From Bactericera cockerelli (taxonomy: Eukaryota; Arthropoda; Insecta; Hemiptera; Triozidae), in NCBI GenBank assembly GCA_024516035.1, contig CM044955.1:56075257-56139256 (forward strand): DNA of 64,000 nucleotides, read 5' to 3'. The first letter of the stretch is position 1, and each line of letters starts with the position of its first letter. The notes beneath the pieces are model-generated. The model had not been told where the DNA came from. It saw only the letters and a list, made by a program, of their open reading frames with translations, and did not search any database. This document shows positions 10,312-19,106 of the stretch, in pieces. The position numbers and the translations under genes were made by a program.

Positions 10312-11683
10312 AAAAAAATCTGGTGTAAACATCACACGACTTTCCTTATCTCCCAAAAAGGAGTCGAATTCCGCCACTGGTGACTGAACGGTAACAGATA
10401 ACTAAAAATCAATGCCAAATTCGTGATCAGCACTTCAAAATCATTTAATTTGATATGTCACAACCCCCATCTAGGATGAATAATAAAAAAGTTAGTCCAA
10501 TCGGGTCCCCCTACAATACCGGTAAATTGGGGCCGGTTTCCAAAAAGTTAAAGATATCAAAAAAATGATCAGAGTGAACCCCTATTATTTTTTTAATCTG
10601 AGAAAATGTTGTTCTCTAACTTTTTTTGTATCTTTAACCAATTCAAAGAAGCGGTGCTTGCGGCCAATATTTGCGGCCCTGCGGCCGCAAAATGCGGCCA
10701 ATTTCAACCAAAAGTTTCATGGTTCGTCTGGTGTATAAAATTAATTACCATACCAAATTTCAAGTCTCTAGCTCTTACCGTTCTTGAGATATCCTGTTCA
10801 CACACAGACACACACACACACACACACACAGACAGACGCACGGACCAATGGCTGAAAACCACTTTTTGGTATCCTGAGGCTATGATTCGTCCAGAAATGT
10901 GAAAAGCTGGGTAGGTCAAATTTTCGACGAATACAATACTTTCCTTATTATAGGATAAGGAAAGTAAAAAATGGTCTTACACCTGACTCATGATTATCAT
11001 CTTTCATAATAAAATTATGTGGGTTCCTACATCATCATGCATTTATTACTTTCCTTATCTATAATAAGGAAAGTATTGTATTCGTCAAAAATTTGACCTA
11101 CCCAGTTTTTCACATTTCTGGACGAATCATAGCTTCAGGATACCAAAAAAGTTGTTTTCAGCCATTGGTCCGTGCGTCTGTGTGTGTGTCTGTGAACAGG
11201 ATATCTCGAGAACGGTAAGAGCTAGAGACTTGAAATTTGGTATGGAAACTAATTTTATACACCAGACGAACCACGAAACTTATGGTTGAAATCAACCGCA
11301 TCCTTCGGCCGCAGGGCCGCAAAAATCGGCCGCAAGGGCCGCTTTTTTGAATTGGTTAAAGATACAAAAAAAGCTTGAGAACAACATTTTCTTAGGTTAA
11401 AAAAATAATAGGGGTCTACTCTGAACATTTTTTTGCTATCTTGAACTTTTTGGACCTCGGCTCCAATTTACCGGTATTTTGGGGGGGACGCGCTTTGACT
11501 AACTTTTTTATTATTCATCCTAGATGGGGGTTGTGACATATCAAATTCAATGATTTTGAGATTCTGATTACGAATTTGGCATTGGTTTTTAGTTATCTGT
11601 TACCGTTGAGTCACCAGTGGCGGAATTCGACTCTTTTTTGGGACATAAGGAAAGTCGTGTGATGTTTACACCAGATTTTTTTT
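10312..11683. mobile_element. Large inverted-repeat (foldback) element
   Basis: Two arms of about 640-655 bp (10,312-10,966 and 11,047-11,683) are inverted copies around an 80-bp spacer. Outer ends: TCTGGTGTAAACATCACACG and its complement. Each arm ends inwardly in a hairpin, TACTTTCC…GGAAAGTA (10,937-10,966; 11,047-11,075). Arms contain a CA/CAGA microsatellite and GCGGCC-rich runs. No transposase ORF; small open frames are shadows of the arms. It may be one foldback element or two inverted insertions of the same unit. Confidence 0.85.
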
Positions 11684-12104
11684 CATTATCTATCCAAAAA
11701 TTTATATTCATATTTAAACATAATATGTATCCTGTTTCATGGCTACGAAAAAAATTGGCAGTGAAACATTCATTTTTTTTTTCAAGATAATTTTGATAGG
11801 ATCAATAAGTTAGACTAGTATTACCTATAGTGTTTTCCTATTAATGCAGTTATTTCGTTTCCAATAGAAATACAATTATTCTATTGGCAGCAGAGACAAT
11901 ACTGCACTTCATTTATATAAGCTAGCAGGATAACGCTATCAAAATAAGTGCAGTATTGTAGGTGTTGTGTTCAATAGTTGGAAATAAAATTTCCTTATCT
12001 TGTGTATAAATATTAATGCCGGTATTTTCGTCCATTCTGAGTCCTTGTGTATTGAACATACTCGCATAACTATATTTTTTTTTTTTTTGATTTATCAATA
12101 ATAT
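11684..12104. other. Intron sequence with a repeat fragment
   Basis: 11,727-11,780 (CCTGTTTCATGGCTACGAAA) matches 60,776-60,830, so it belongs to an interspersed repeat. The rest is AT-rich and unassigned. Confidence 0.5.
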
Positions 12105-12195
12105 AATGATACTAACACTCTTTAGTGGAAGGTAACCACCAGGCGAGGTTAATGCTCAAAGCATTTTCTACCACCTAACCCTCAGAGTCTAATTA
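12105..12195 (-). mobile_element. SINE family 2, 3' fragment
   Basis: On the plus strand the block reads ACTCTTTAGTGGAAGGTAAC then CACCAGGCGAGGTTAATGCT, the conserved 3' end of a tRNA-derived SINE seen in longer form at 22,828, 35,425 and 56,071. No tRNA head is recognisable here. Confidence 0.75.
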
Positions 12196-12269
12196 TTATA
12201 AGGTTTTAAAACCCTCAGAGATAATTGTACTTCAGTCAATAATTTATTTATTATGTTGAATATCCTGCC

Positions 12270-12400
12270 TTGTCCCTGTAACTGAGTTTGTGAATCCAGG
12301 ATTTGAGGGGTTGAAACCCAGCCGGGACATGACAAGTTATCCACCTATTTGGTATTTTTACCACATAATTGGGCAAGCTACAGATTTTTTTTGTGAACCA
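12270..12400 (+). mobile_element. SINE family 5 fragment
   Basis: GAGGGGTTGAAACCCAGCCG (decayed B box) followed by GGGACATGACAAGTT and TACCACATAAT. Other copies: 22,254-22,455 (-), 23,385-23,485 (-, tail) and 38,330-38,500 (+). Confidence 0.65.
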
Positions 12401-12424
12401 CACATTTTATTTATTTAATAATGC

Positions 12425-12715
12425 TTTTTCTTTGTGTTATTATGTCACAATTTTAGTGGGTAGCGCAGAATCATAGGACTTTACCACTTTAATTTACAAT
12501 ATCTTGTATTATTTTTTTTTTTGCCTAAGATTCTGCCACTGGTCGCTGCTTCACATTAAAGCAGCTACTCATTTTTCCTCACGAGGTATGAGTGGACCCC
12601 GAACATCCAAGTACAGAGCAGAAAAAATCCTCCCCCGCTGGGAATCGAACCCAGGTCACCATGTGTGCAATGCCTAGCGCGCTAACTCGCTCTGCCACAG
12701 TGACTACTCTACATT
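12425..12715 (-). mobile_element. tRNA-derived SINE, family 3
   Basis: On the minus strand the head reads like a tRNA: TGGCAGAGCGAGTTAGCGCG (A box), then GGGTTCGATTCCCAGCG (B box). It is followed by the family body (CTCATACCTCGTGAGG) and the tail GCTACCCACTAAAATTGTGA. Near full length. Related copies are at 23,500, 23,800, 49,505 and 63,715. Confidence 0.8.
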
Positions 12716-13355
12716 TTATTTATTTTAAGTATGCAGATAACTGTGAAACTATCCAACAGAAATTTGTCCATCTTAGTTGTCAAATTAAATACTTACTACA
12801 AGGGTGTTAAATAGATGCTGAAATCTCCGAACTCTATGATATGTTATGTTTGTGTAATACTTCTGATAAAATAATTTCAAGAAAGTCTCACTGGCATAAA
12901 AATGAGCACAAAAAAATACAATGCTTACATAAATATTGAATTACTTACACATAACTTATTCAGAGTAATAATTTTTCATATAATAAACATAGGTCTTTAT
13001 GTAAATTTATTTCAATTTATTCTCCTTACTCTTAACACATTCAAAATGATCACTTGCGAGGCGAAAAAATGGAGCTGTATTTAACTAATATTATCGTAAC
13101 ATTCATGAAACAAAATATTGCATGATAAATCACAAAACCTCATCACATTTCTTCGTGTATTTGCATGATAAAAAGCGGCGAGAGATTCATTTGGTTTTTT
13201 TTTCCTCTGGAAATCATCAAAGCTGAAAATTCTTGCTTTCCGGAGAATATTTTCCTTATTTGCTTTCTCTTCGCTCATTTGAACGTGAAATTCTGAAATT
13301 ATAGAAATCTTCCTCCCACACCTCAGTTCTTTACAATATTGAATAGATTTCCCAC
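12716..13355. other. Intron sequence, nothing recognised
   Basis: AT-rich, no supported feature. Short frames at 12,902-13,084 (+) and 13,081-13,278 (-) show no homology that I recognise. Confidence 0.5.
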
Positions 13356-13359
13356 TCCT

Positions 13360-13930
13360 CTTTCAACTACTTATACCTCCCACTCTTCTTTCCACTACTC
13401 ATACCTCCCACTCCTCTGCAACTACTCATACCTCCCACTCCTCTGCAACTACTCATACCTCCCACTCCTCTGCAACTACTCATACCTCCCACTCCTCTGC
13501 AACTACTCATACCTTCCACTCTTCTTTCCACTACTCATACCTCCCACTCCTCTGCAACTACTCATACCTTCCACTCCTCTGTAACTACTCATACCTTCCA
13601 CTCCTCTGTAACTTCTCATACCTCCCACTCTTCTTTCTACTGCTCATACCTTCCACTCCTCTGTAACTACTCATACCTGCCACTCCTCTTTCAACTACTC
13701 ATACTTTCCACTCCTCTTTCCACTACTCATACCTTTCACTACTCATACCCTCTTCCACTACTTACCTTATTTGCCTCCTCTATCCACTAATCATACCTTT
13801 TTCCACTCCTCTTACCAATAGTTATAACAATATCCACTCCTTTTTCCACTACTCATACCTTCTTCCACTCCTCTTTTCACTACTCATACCTCCACTAGAC
13901 ATTACTTCTTCCACTACTCATACCTTCCAC
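13360..13930. repeat. 27-bp minisatellite (CTACTCATACCTCCCACTCC type)
   Basis: About 20 imperfect units. The units around 13,398-13,530 are near-identical 27-mers (translated as repeated YSYLPLLCN); units decay toward 13,930. The 81-residue plus-strand frame here is only this repeat. Confidence 0.92.
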
Positions 13931-14059
13931 TACTATTTATCTCCTTGCTCTTTCTATTTTTTATAAATCCCTTCCTCCCTTTCCCACTTTTTTTTCATGC
14001 CTTACTTACAATATTGCATAGATTTACCCATACCTCTTTTTTACTTTTCCCTTTTTTAT

Positions 14060-14200
14060 CATTATCTCTTTCTCTCTCTCTCTTTCCCTCTCTCTCTCTC
14101 TCTCTTTTCCTCTCTCTTTTACTATTTCTCTTCTTTTTTACCATTCTCTCTTTACTTATCTTTCTTCCTTTCTATCTCTTTTTCTCTCATTTTCTCTTCA
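14060..14200. repeat. CT microsatellite
   Basis: Imperfect (CT)n with T-runs; ORFs over it are low-complexity artefacts. Confidence 0.85.
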
Positions 14201-14324
14201 TTGACCGAAACGTACCAAATTCTGTAACATTTATACAATCTAACTGTAAGAAATAGTTTGTACTTAAATAAGGGACATACACACAAACATTTTTTAAATC
14301 GCATTTTTTTGTAAGTATAGATGT

Positions 14325-14425
14325 AAATAATAACGAGAAATTTTGATAAAAATAGAGAGGAATTTTGATAAAATATCGAATAATTTTGATAAAAATATAG
14401 AGAAATTTTGATAAAAAAAGAAGAA
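14325..14425. repeat. Short tandem repeat of ATTTTGATAAAAATAGAGA
   Basis: Four imperfect units of about 21-26 bp built on AATTTTGATAAAA. Confidence 0.8.
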
Positions 14426-14673
14426 AACAAAAACTTCGCCATAGATTTTATGTGAGTTCAGCGACCCTGAATCTATAGACCAACTTACTCACGGTGGTAC
14501 TGCTGACTGAGGTGCTGAACAATGGTACTATTGAAAAATGAGTCTGTTGTGCTGACTCATTTTTCTACTCAATTCCCACTCCTGTTTTCTCTTACAACTG
14601 ACCCCAATAGTTCGTTCTGGACTTCGCATCCTGAGAGCAATCCATTTAGTTTACTATCTCCTGGTTCTATATC

Positions 14674-14952
14674 TTTTTTTTTTTTTTTTTTTTTTTTAAG
14701 TGGGGTTTAACGTCGCTTTCAACTGCCATGGTCATATCACGACGGGGGTTTTACCCTCCATTTGCAGGAAGCTCACAAACCTGCTACTCACATTGACCTC
14801 ACCCAGCCTGAGTGGGGCCGGGAAAAGCCAGCGTCACGAGAATCAGAATTTGAATGGTCACCCATCCAAGTCTTAACCTCGCTGGATGTCGCTTAACTTC
14901 GGTGTTCTGAAGGGAACCGGTGTATTCAACATGCCATCGACGCTGGCTAGTT
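14674..14952 (-). mobile_element. Full-length 5S rRNA-derived SINE with TSD
   Basis: On the minus strand the head GCCAGCGTCGATGGCATGTT, GAATACACCGGTTCC, CACCGAAGTTAAGCGACATC and GACTTGGATGGGTGACC follows 5S rRNA order from its 5' end through the internal promoter (A and C box regions). Then come CAGGCTGGGTGAGGTCAATG, AATGGAGGGTAAAACCCCCG, the tail GAAAGCGACGTTAAACCCC and a long poly(A). It is flanked by GTTCTATATC at 14,664-14,673 and 14,953-14,962. It interrupts low-complexity sequence and is the best reference copy of this family in the window. Confidence 0.92.
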
Positions 14953-15384
14953 GTTCTATATCTACTGAAGTTACTATATTTTTATTCTTTACTAAAGTTT
15001 CCATGTTATTTATATTTACTGAAGTTTCTTTTCTTTATATTTATGATATATTTACCATAGTTTCAATTTTCTATATTTATGAGAATCTCTGTGTTTTCTT
15101 CTGGGATTTCTTTATGCTCGAGTCTTTAGTTTCTATTGTATCCTTTCATTATTCTTTCTACTTTTTCTTTCGCTTTAATTTTTATTTTTTTATCTTATTC
15201 CTTTATTCCTCGCTCTCTCTCTCTTTTCTCTCTTTATTTAATTATTTTCTTTATTCCTTATCATACTTTATTTCATTTTTGAGTGTAATATAAGCATTGG
15301 GAAAAGGTTCGTCCGCCAGCATTAGCTAAAGGGATGTAATTTTTATAATTTTAAAAAATAAAATGTTTTTTTTTTTAATCAAAA

Positions 15385-15409
15385 TCTCTCTCTCTCACTC
15401 TCTCTCTCA

Positions 15410-15448
<39 letters not shown>

Positions 15449-15450
15449 TC
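15385..15450. repeat. CT/CA compound microsatellite
   Basis: (CT)n with occasional CA, passing into (CA)10-11. Confidence 0.92.
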
Positions 15451-15944
15451 AATCACTCTTTTCTTATATTCTATCAAGAATTGCCTCTCTATCTATCTCT
15501 CAATCATCCATACTCTTTTACCCTTTCTCTATCTCTCTCTCTCTTATTTTCTTATTCTATCAATAGCTATCTCTCCATCCATATGTTTGGTACTCGCGTC
15601 GCGTATTCGTGTGACCTGTGTCCGATGAAATACTGGCCATCAGTAACAAGTTCATAAATAAATAAAATTCATAAAAACAAGTCTCTAGCTTCTATCCAGA
15701 GAGGTAATGCAGCAAGTGTTCTCTCTGGAGTGCCAAAGGGAAAAACTTTGTGTGACATAACCTGAATAGCATGTGAACAAAACAAAACATATTAGAGTTC
15801 AGAAATGAAATTCCTTATATCTAGTCAGTCTTCAATCTATGCCGGTGGAAAAATTAATAATAAAAATAATAATAAATCATTATTTGTTTTATTTTTCATT
15901 TTTTTTTTTTGTATACAGAGGACCCATCCTAAGCCATTTTTATT

Positions 15945-16022
15945 TGGCTTTTAAGATACTTTATTTGGCTTCTAAGATCTTTATTTGGCTTCTAAAATTT
16001 TTATTTGGCTTCTAATATTTTT
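15945..16022. repeat. 18-bp tandem repeat, about 4 units
   Basis: Unit TTTATTTGGCTTCTAAGA, degrading at both ends. Confidence 0.88.
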
Positions 16023-16119
16023 CTTTGCTGTGCTATTTTCCATACCAATATTGTACCAGCAGCCTTTCCACCAAAATTAATATACAGTCCACTCATCTTG
16101 TGGCGTTTCCCTCGTATGC

Positions 16120-16865
16120 ACCTAACACCATCTCTTTTCCCTAATCATCTTTACTCTTCAACCCTTTCTCTCTCTTATTTTCTCATTCAATTAATATTTA
16201 TCTCTCTATCTATCTTACATTCACTCCCTCTCTCTCTTCTCCACACGTCCGAATCCTTTCCCTTTCTTCTCATGATATCTCCTCTATCCTTTCATGTAAT
16301 TCTTTCACTCTCTATCTATCTCTCTTACTCCCTTTCTCTCTATCTCCGTTTTACTCTATCTCTCTCTTCCTCCAGGTCTTTCTATCTATTTCAATAGTGT
16401 TAGGAGCTGCAGTCTCATCCACAAAAGAAACACTTTTTTCTCTCATTCTATCTCTCTTTTTCTCTGTCTCTTTCTTTCTTTCACTCTTTCTCTCTCTCTC
16501 TCTCTTCCTCTTTCTCTATGTTTTTCTATTTATTTGAATATTGTTAGGAGCTTCAGTCTCATCCACCAAAATACCATTTTTTTCTCTCATTCTATCTCTA
16601 TTTTTCTCTGTCTCTTTCTTTCTCTCTCTCTGTCCATCTTATTTCCTTATTCTATCAATAACTACCTCTCTATCTATCTCTTTTCCCCACTCATCTTTAC
16701 TCTTCAACCCATTCTCTCTCTTATTTTCTCATTCAATTAATATTTATCTCTCTATTTATCTCATGTTTACTCCCTCTCTTTCTCTTCTCTACACGTCTGA
16801 ATCCTTTCCCTTTCTTCTCATGCTATCTCCTCTATCTATTCATGTAATTCTTTCACTTCACCTCA
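16120..16865. repeat. CT-rich region with long-range internal duplications
   Basis: Two duplications interleave. A block of about 170 bp containing CACACGTCCGAATCCTTTCC occurs at 16,135-16,310 and 16,680-16,855. A block with GTGTTAGGAGCTGCAGTCTC occurs at 16,390-16,500 and 16,545-16,640. Frames up to 132 residues here are all Ser/Leu/Phe low complexity. Confidence 0.8.
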
Positions 16866-17570
16866 TCTGTGTTATTTCTCATTATTTACTGACCATTGCA
16901 GAGATGTACCTTGTTTGTTATCTGACCTATATCATGTGACCGTTCTAAAGTTAATAGCGAACTTGACCACAGTTACCCTGATTTCTCTGGAGACCCGAGC
17001 TGCAATTTCATGAAAGCGGTATCTATGTAGTTTTACCTGCAGTACTTTTTTATAATATATATTCTATATATATTTTTTTCAGTACCTATATTTTTCTTAA
17101 CAAACTATCCTGAAAAAAAACCTAGTCTGCTTCGTTATATTTTATCTTCCAGGGAAAAAACTTCATCTTCTAGAAAAGAAAGATCAACAAGTTAAATGCA
17201 ATTATTTTGTTTTTGTTGGGAAAAGTTTTTAGTTTCATTATAGAAATGACAAACTTAATAATATCTAACTGTGTGCAAACGTTATTATGACTATAATCTT
17301 AATTTGTTTTTGTTCATATCGTAGGTAATAGGTAGATAGTTTAAACAGAATCTGTAAATGAAGATGTTGAAATTTGTTTCCTTGAATAAATAGTTAAATA
17401 CACATATCATTCAACGTATTTTATAATATAATAATAATTCCAATACACATATGCCACCATATTTATCTTTAATATGTACTTATAAATAATGTCAACAAAA
17501 AAATATTTGAGTAAGGGGGTTTACAAATTGTGCTAATCACTAATAAAAATATAGATTTGTTGGCAAAAAA
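16866..17570. other. Intron sequence, nothing recognised
   Basis: AT-rich; no exon of the receptor (the segment after the exon ending WFI) is visible here on the minus strand. Confidence 0.5.
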
Positions 17571-17577
17571 ATACCGT

Positions 17578-17605
17578 TAAACCACAGATTTCGCCTGTTT
17601 TTCGC
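17578..17605 (-). pseudogene. Decayed copy of the 3' end of mGluR exon C
   Basis: Bases 17,578-17,605 match the last 28 or so bases of exon C (17,810-17,838) with only a few differences. In the same frame it reads KNRRNLWFN against NNRRNPWFI in the exon. The sequence further into the exon is not conserved, so it is a short duplicated remnant rather than an alternative exon. A repeat fragment lies between copy and exon. Confidence 0.5.
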
Positions 17606-17678
17606 ATAAATGTGGTTCGAATAACACAAAGAATCTTATTTCTATACCATATTTTTTTTTTTTTTTTTAATATATTTA

Positions 17679-17768
17679 AAAAAAATGAAATCGGAGCAAA
17701 ATTTGTTTATGCAAAAAAAGAACACAATACTTCCGATTTATACTATTAGAAATTTATCGGAAGTAAAA
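17679..17768 (+). repeat. 3' end of an interspersed repeat with terminal hairpin
   Basis: GAAATCGGAGCAAAA, then GAACACAATACTTCCGA, then a short loop and TCGGAAGTAAAA. The same end occurs at 61,455-61,535. It finishes only about 35 bases from the splice donor of exon C. Confidence 0.7.
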
Positions 17769-17805
17769 CGTCAAGAAAATGTTGACTAGAGAAAGAGAGA
17801 CTCAC

Positions 17806-18057
17806 CAATAAACCACGGATTCCGCCTGTTGTTCTCGACGGTGAGGTTGAGGAAGTATTCGTCAAACCCCTTCACCGGGTTGGCCTGGGGTTGCAGGGAC
17901 AAGGTGCCCTCGACCTCTGCTTCCGAGCCGTCAGACACCAGCCCGCGGGCACTCCACCCGTCGGAGCCCACCCAGGAGAAGGAGCCGGTGGCGTTCATGC
18001 GGCGGACCGCCCGCATCATGCCCGCCACTTCCTGGTCTGACCCAAACACGATCACGC
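17806..18057 (-). CDS. mGluR: mGluR exon C (Venus flytrap domain)
   Basis: 252 bp: two bases finishing a Gly codon, 83 codons, one base left over (phase 1 at both ends). Acceptor TTCCAG|GC at 18,058; donor ATTG|GTGAGT at 17,805. The peptide starts VIVFGSDQEV and ends RRNPWFI. The Asp of GSDGW corresponds to the glutamate-contacting Asp318 of mammalian mGluR1 (family knowledge). Two N-glycosylation sequons, NATG and NLTV, fit an extracellular location. The exon is strongly GC-rich in an AT-rich intron, so it stands out. The receptor is a class C GPCR that senses synaptic glutamate; the insect type A receptor is Gi-coupled. Confidence 0.95.
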
Positions 18058-18169
18058 CTGGAACATAGGGAGTAGAACTTAGCACTTTTCTGTTCTTTTT
18101 TACTGGTTAGAAAAGGTTATTGGTAGATAATGCCATGAATTATAAAAACCGTCACCAACCTGCTCAGCT

Positions 18170-18412
18170 TCTTCTTCTTTTTCTTCTTTCAATTTGCCTT
18201 TTCCCAAACCTACTTGGTGTTGTTGTTGTAGCCAGCTTGGCTACAACTGCAGGGATGAGTGATGGTCTCCAGCCAACTTTCTTTCAAAGTTGGCTGGAGG
18301 CCATCATGAGGAATTGGACCTTTCTTTAAGTCATTAAACCCTTAGGAAACTGCAAGCTTAGCCTGGCTTGTAAGGGTTGTCAATATACATCGTACATACA
18401 TAATTATTGAAA
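18170..18412 (+). repeat. Interspersed repeat with strong hairpin, copy 1
   Basis: Contains a perfect-looking hairpin, CTCCAGCCAACTTT…AAAGTTGGCTGGAG (about 18,266-18,298), followed by CATTAAACCCTTAGGAAACT and GGGTTGTCAATATACATCGT. A second copy is at 57,490-57,722 in the same orientation. No coding content; class unknown. Confidence 0.75.
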
Positions 18413-19098
18413 TCTTATTCGATAGGTGGGTGGTAGGCTATATCATTTTCTTTCCGGCTCAGTATTTAAGTAACTTTTTATATTTTGTTACCTAATACCT
18501 ACCCTACCTAACATTCACATATTTTTACTGTATTAACTAGTACTATTTGTACTTTCGTTCATTTTTGTATATTATTGATGTCAAAAACAACATTGCCTAT
18601 TATTACAAATTACAAAACAAAGGTATCTCGTATTCTTTGTTATGTAAACATTTTATTCCTATAGATATTTATATAATAAAAGCTAGGACTGTGAGTGTTA
18701 CAGACCTCTTTTTATATAAATGTTCATAAAAAAGCTTAGACTACCATCCTGCCATTTTAAGAGAAAAAGTTCAACTTTTCTACAAAGATTAAAAAAGTCA
18801 TGAAAGTATTAGCACAAACGACCTTTTTTCTTGTTTTAAATGTTTCTAGGGAGACAGAAAAAACTGGAGATAGAGAAAGATTAATGTTGGAGTGGTCAAA
18901 CATTAGCTCCTAAATGAGTCCCTTCAGGCTTTGAAAGTTTATCTTAAGTGCCTGAATACACATGGCTAATGTTTTAGGATTATCTGCAAGTATTACTAAC
19001 AAGAACGATTTGTTCTTGTGTTTGAGTGAATGAGGAGCTTTTTCTGTACTTTGGTTAAGGAAACAGTGTGGCTGTAAGTCATAAGTAGTAAAGCTATA
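18413..19098. other. Intron sequence, nothing recognised
   Basis: AT-rich and without a supported feature. Confidence 0.5.
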
Positions 19099-19106
19099 CT
19101 GAATAG

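Noticed and set aside
12600..12715. tRNA gene-like sequence (also at 22,980, 26,400, 28,580, 49,060, 49,510 and 56,220)
   Set aside because: A and B boxes are present but the sequences continue into shared SINE bodies and lack a complete cloverleaf acceptor pairing; they are SINE heads.
13360..13930. CRISPR-like regular repeat array
   Set aside because: Repeats abut without unique spacers; a eukaryotic minisatellite.
14830..14952. 5S rRNA gene
   Set aside because: The 5S part lacks the 3' end of 5S, runs into a SINE core with poly(A), and has a TSD.
17829..18068. 79-codon plus-strand frame
   Set aside because: GC-rich antisense shadow of mGluR exon C.
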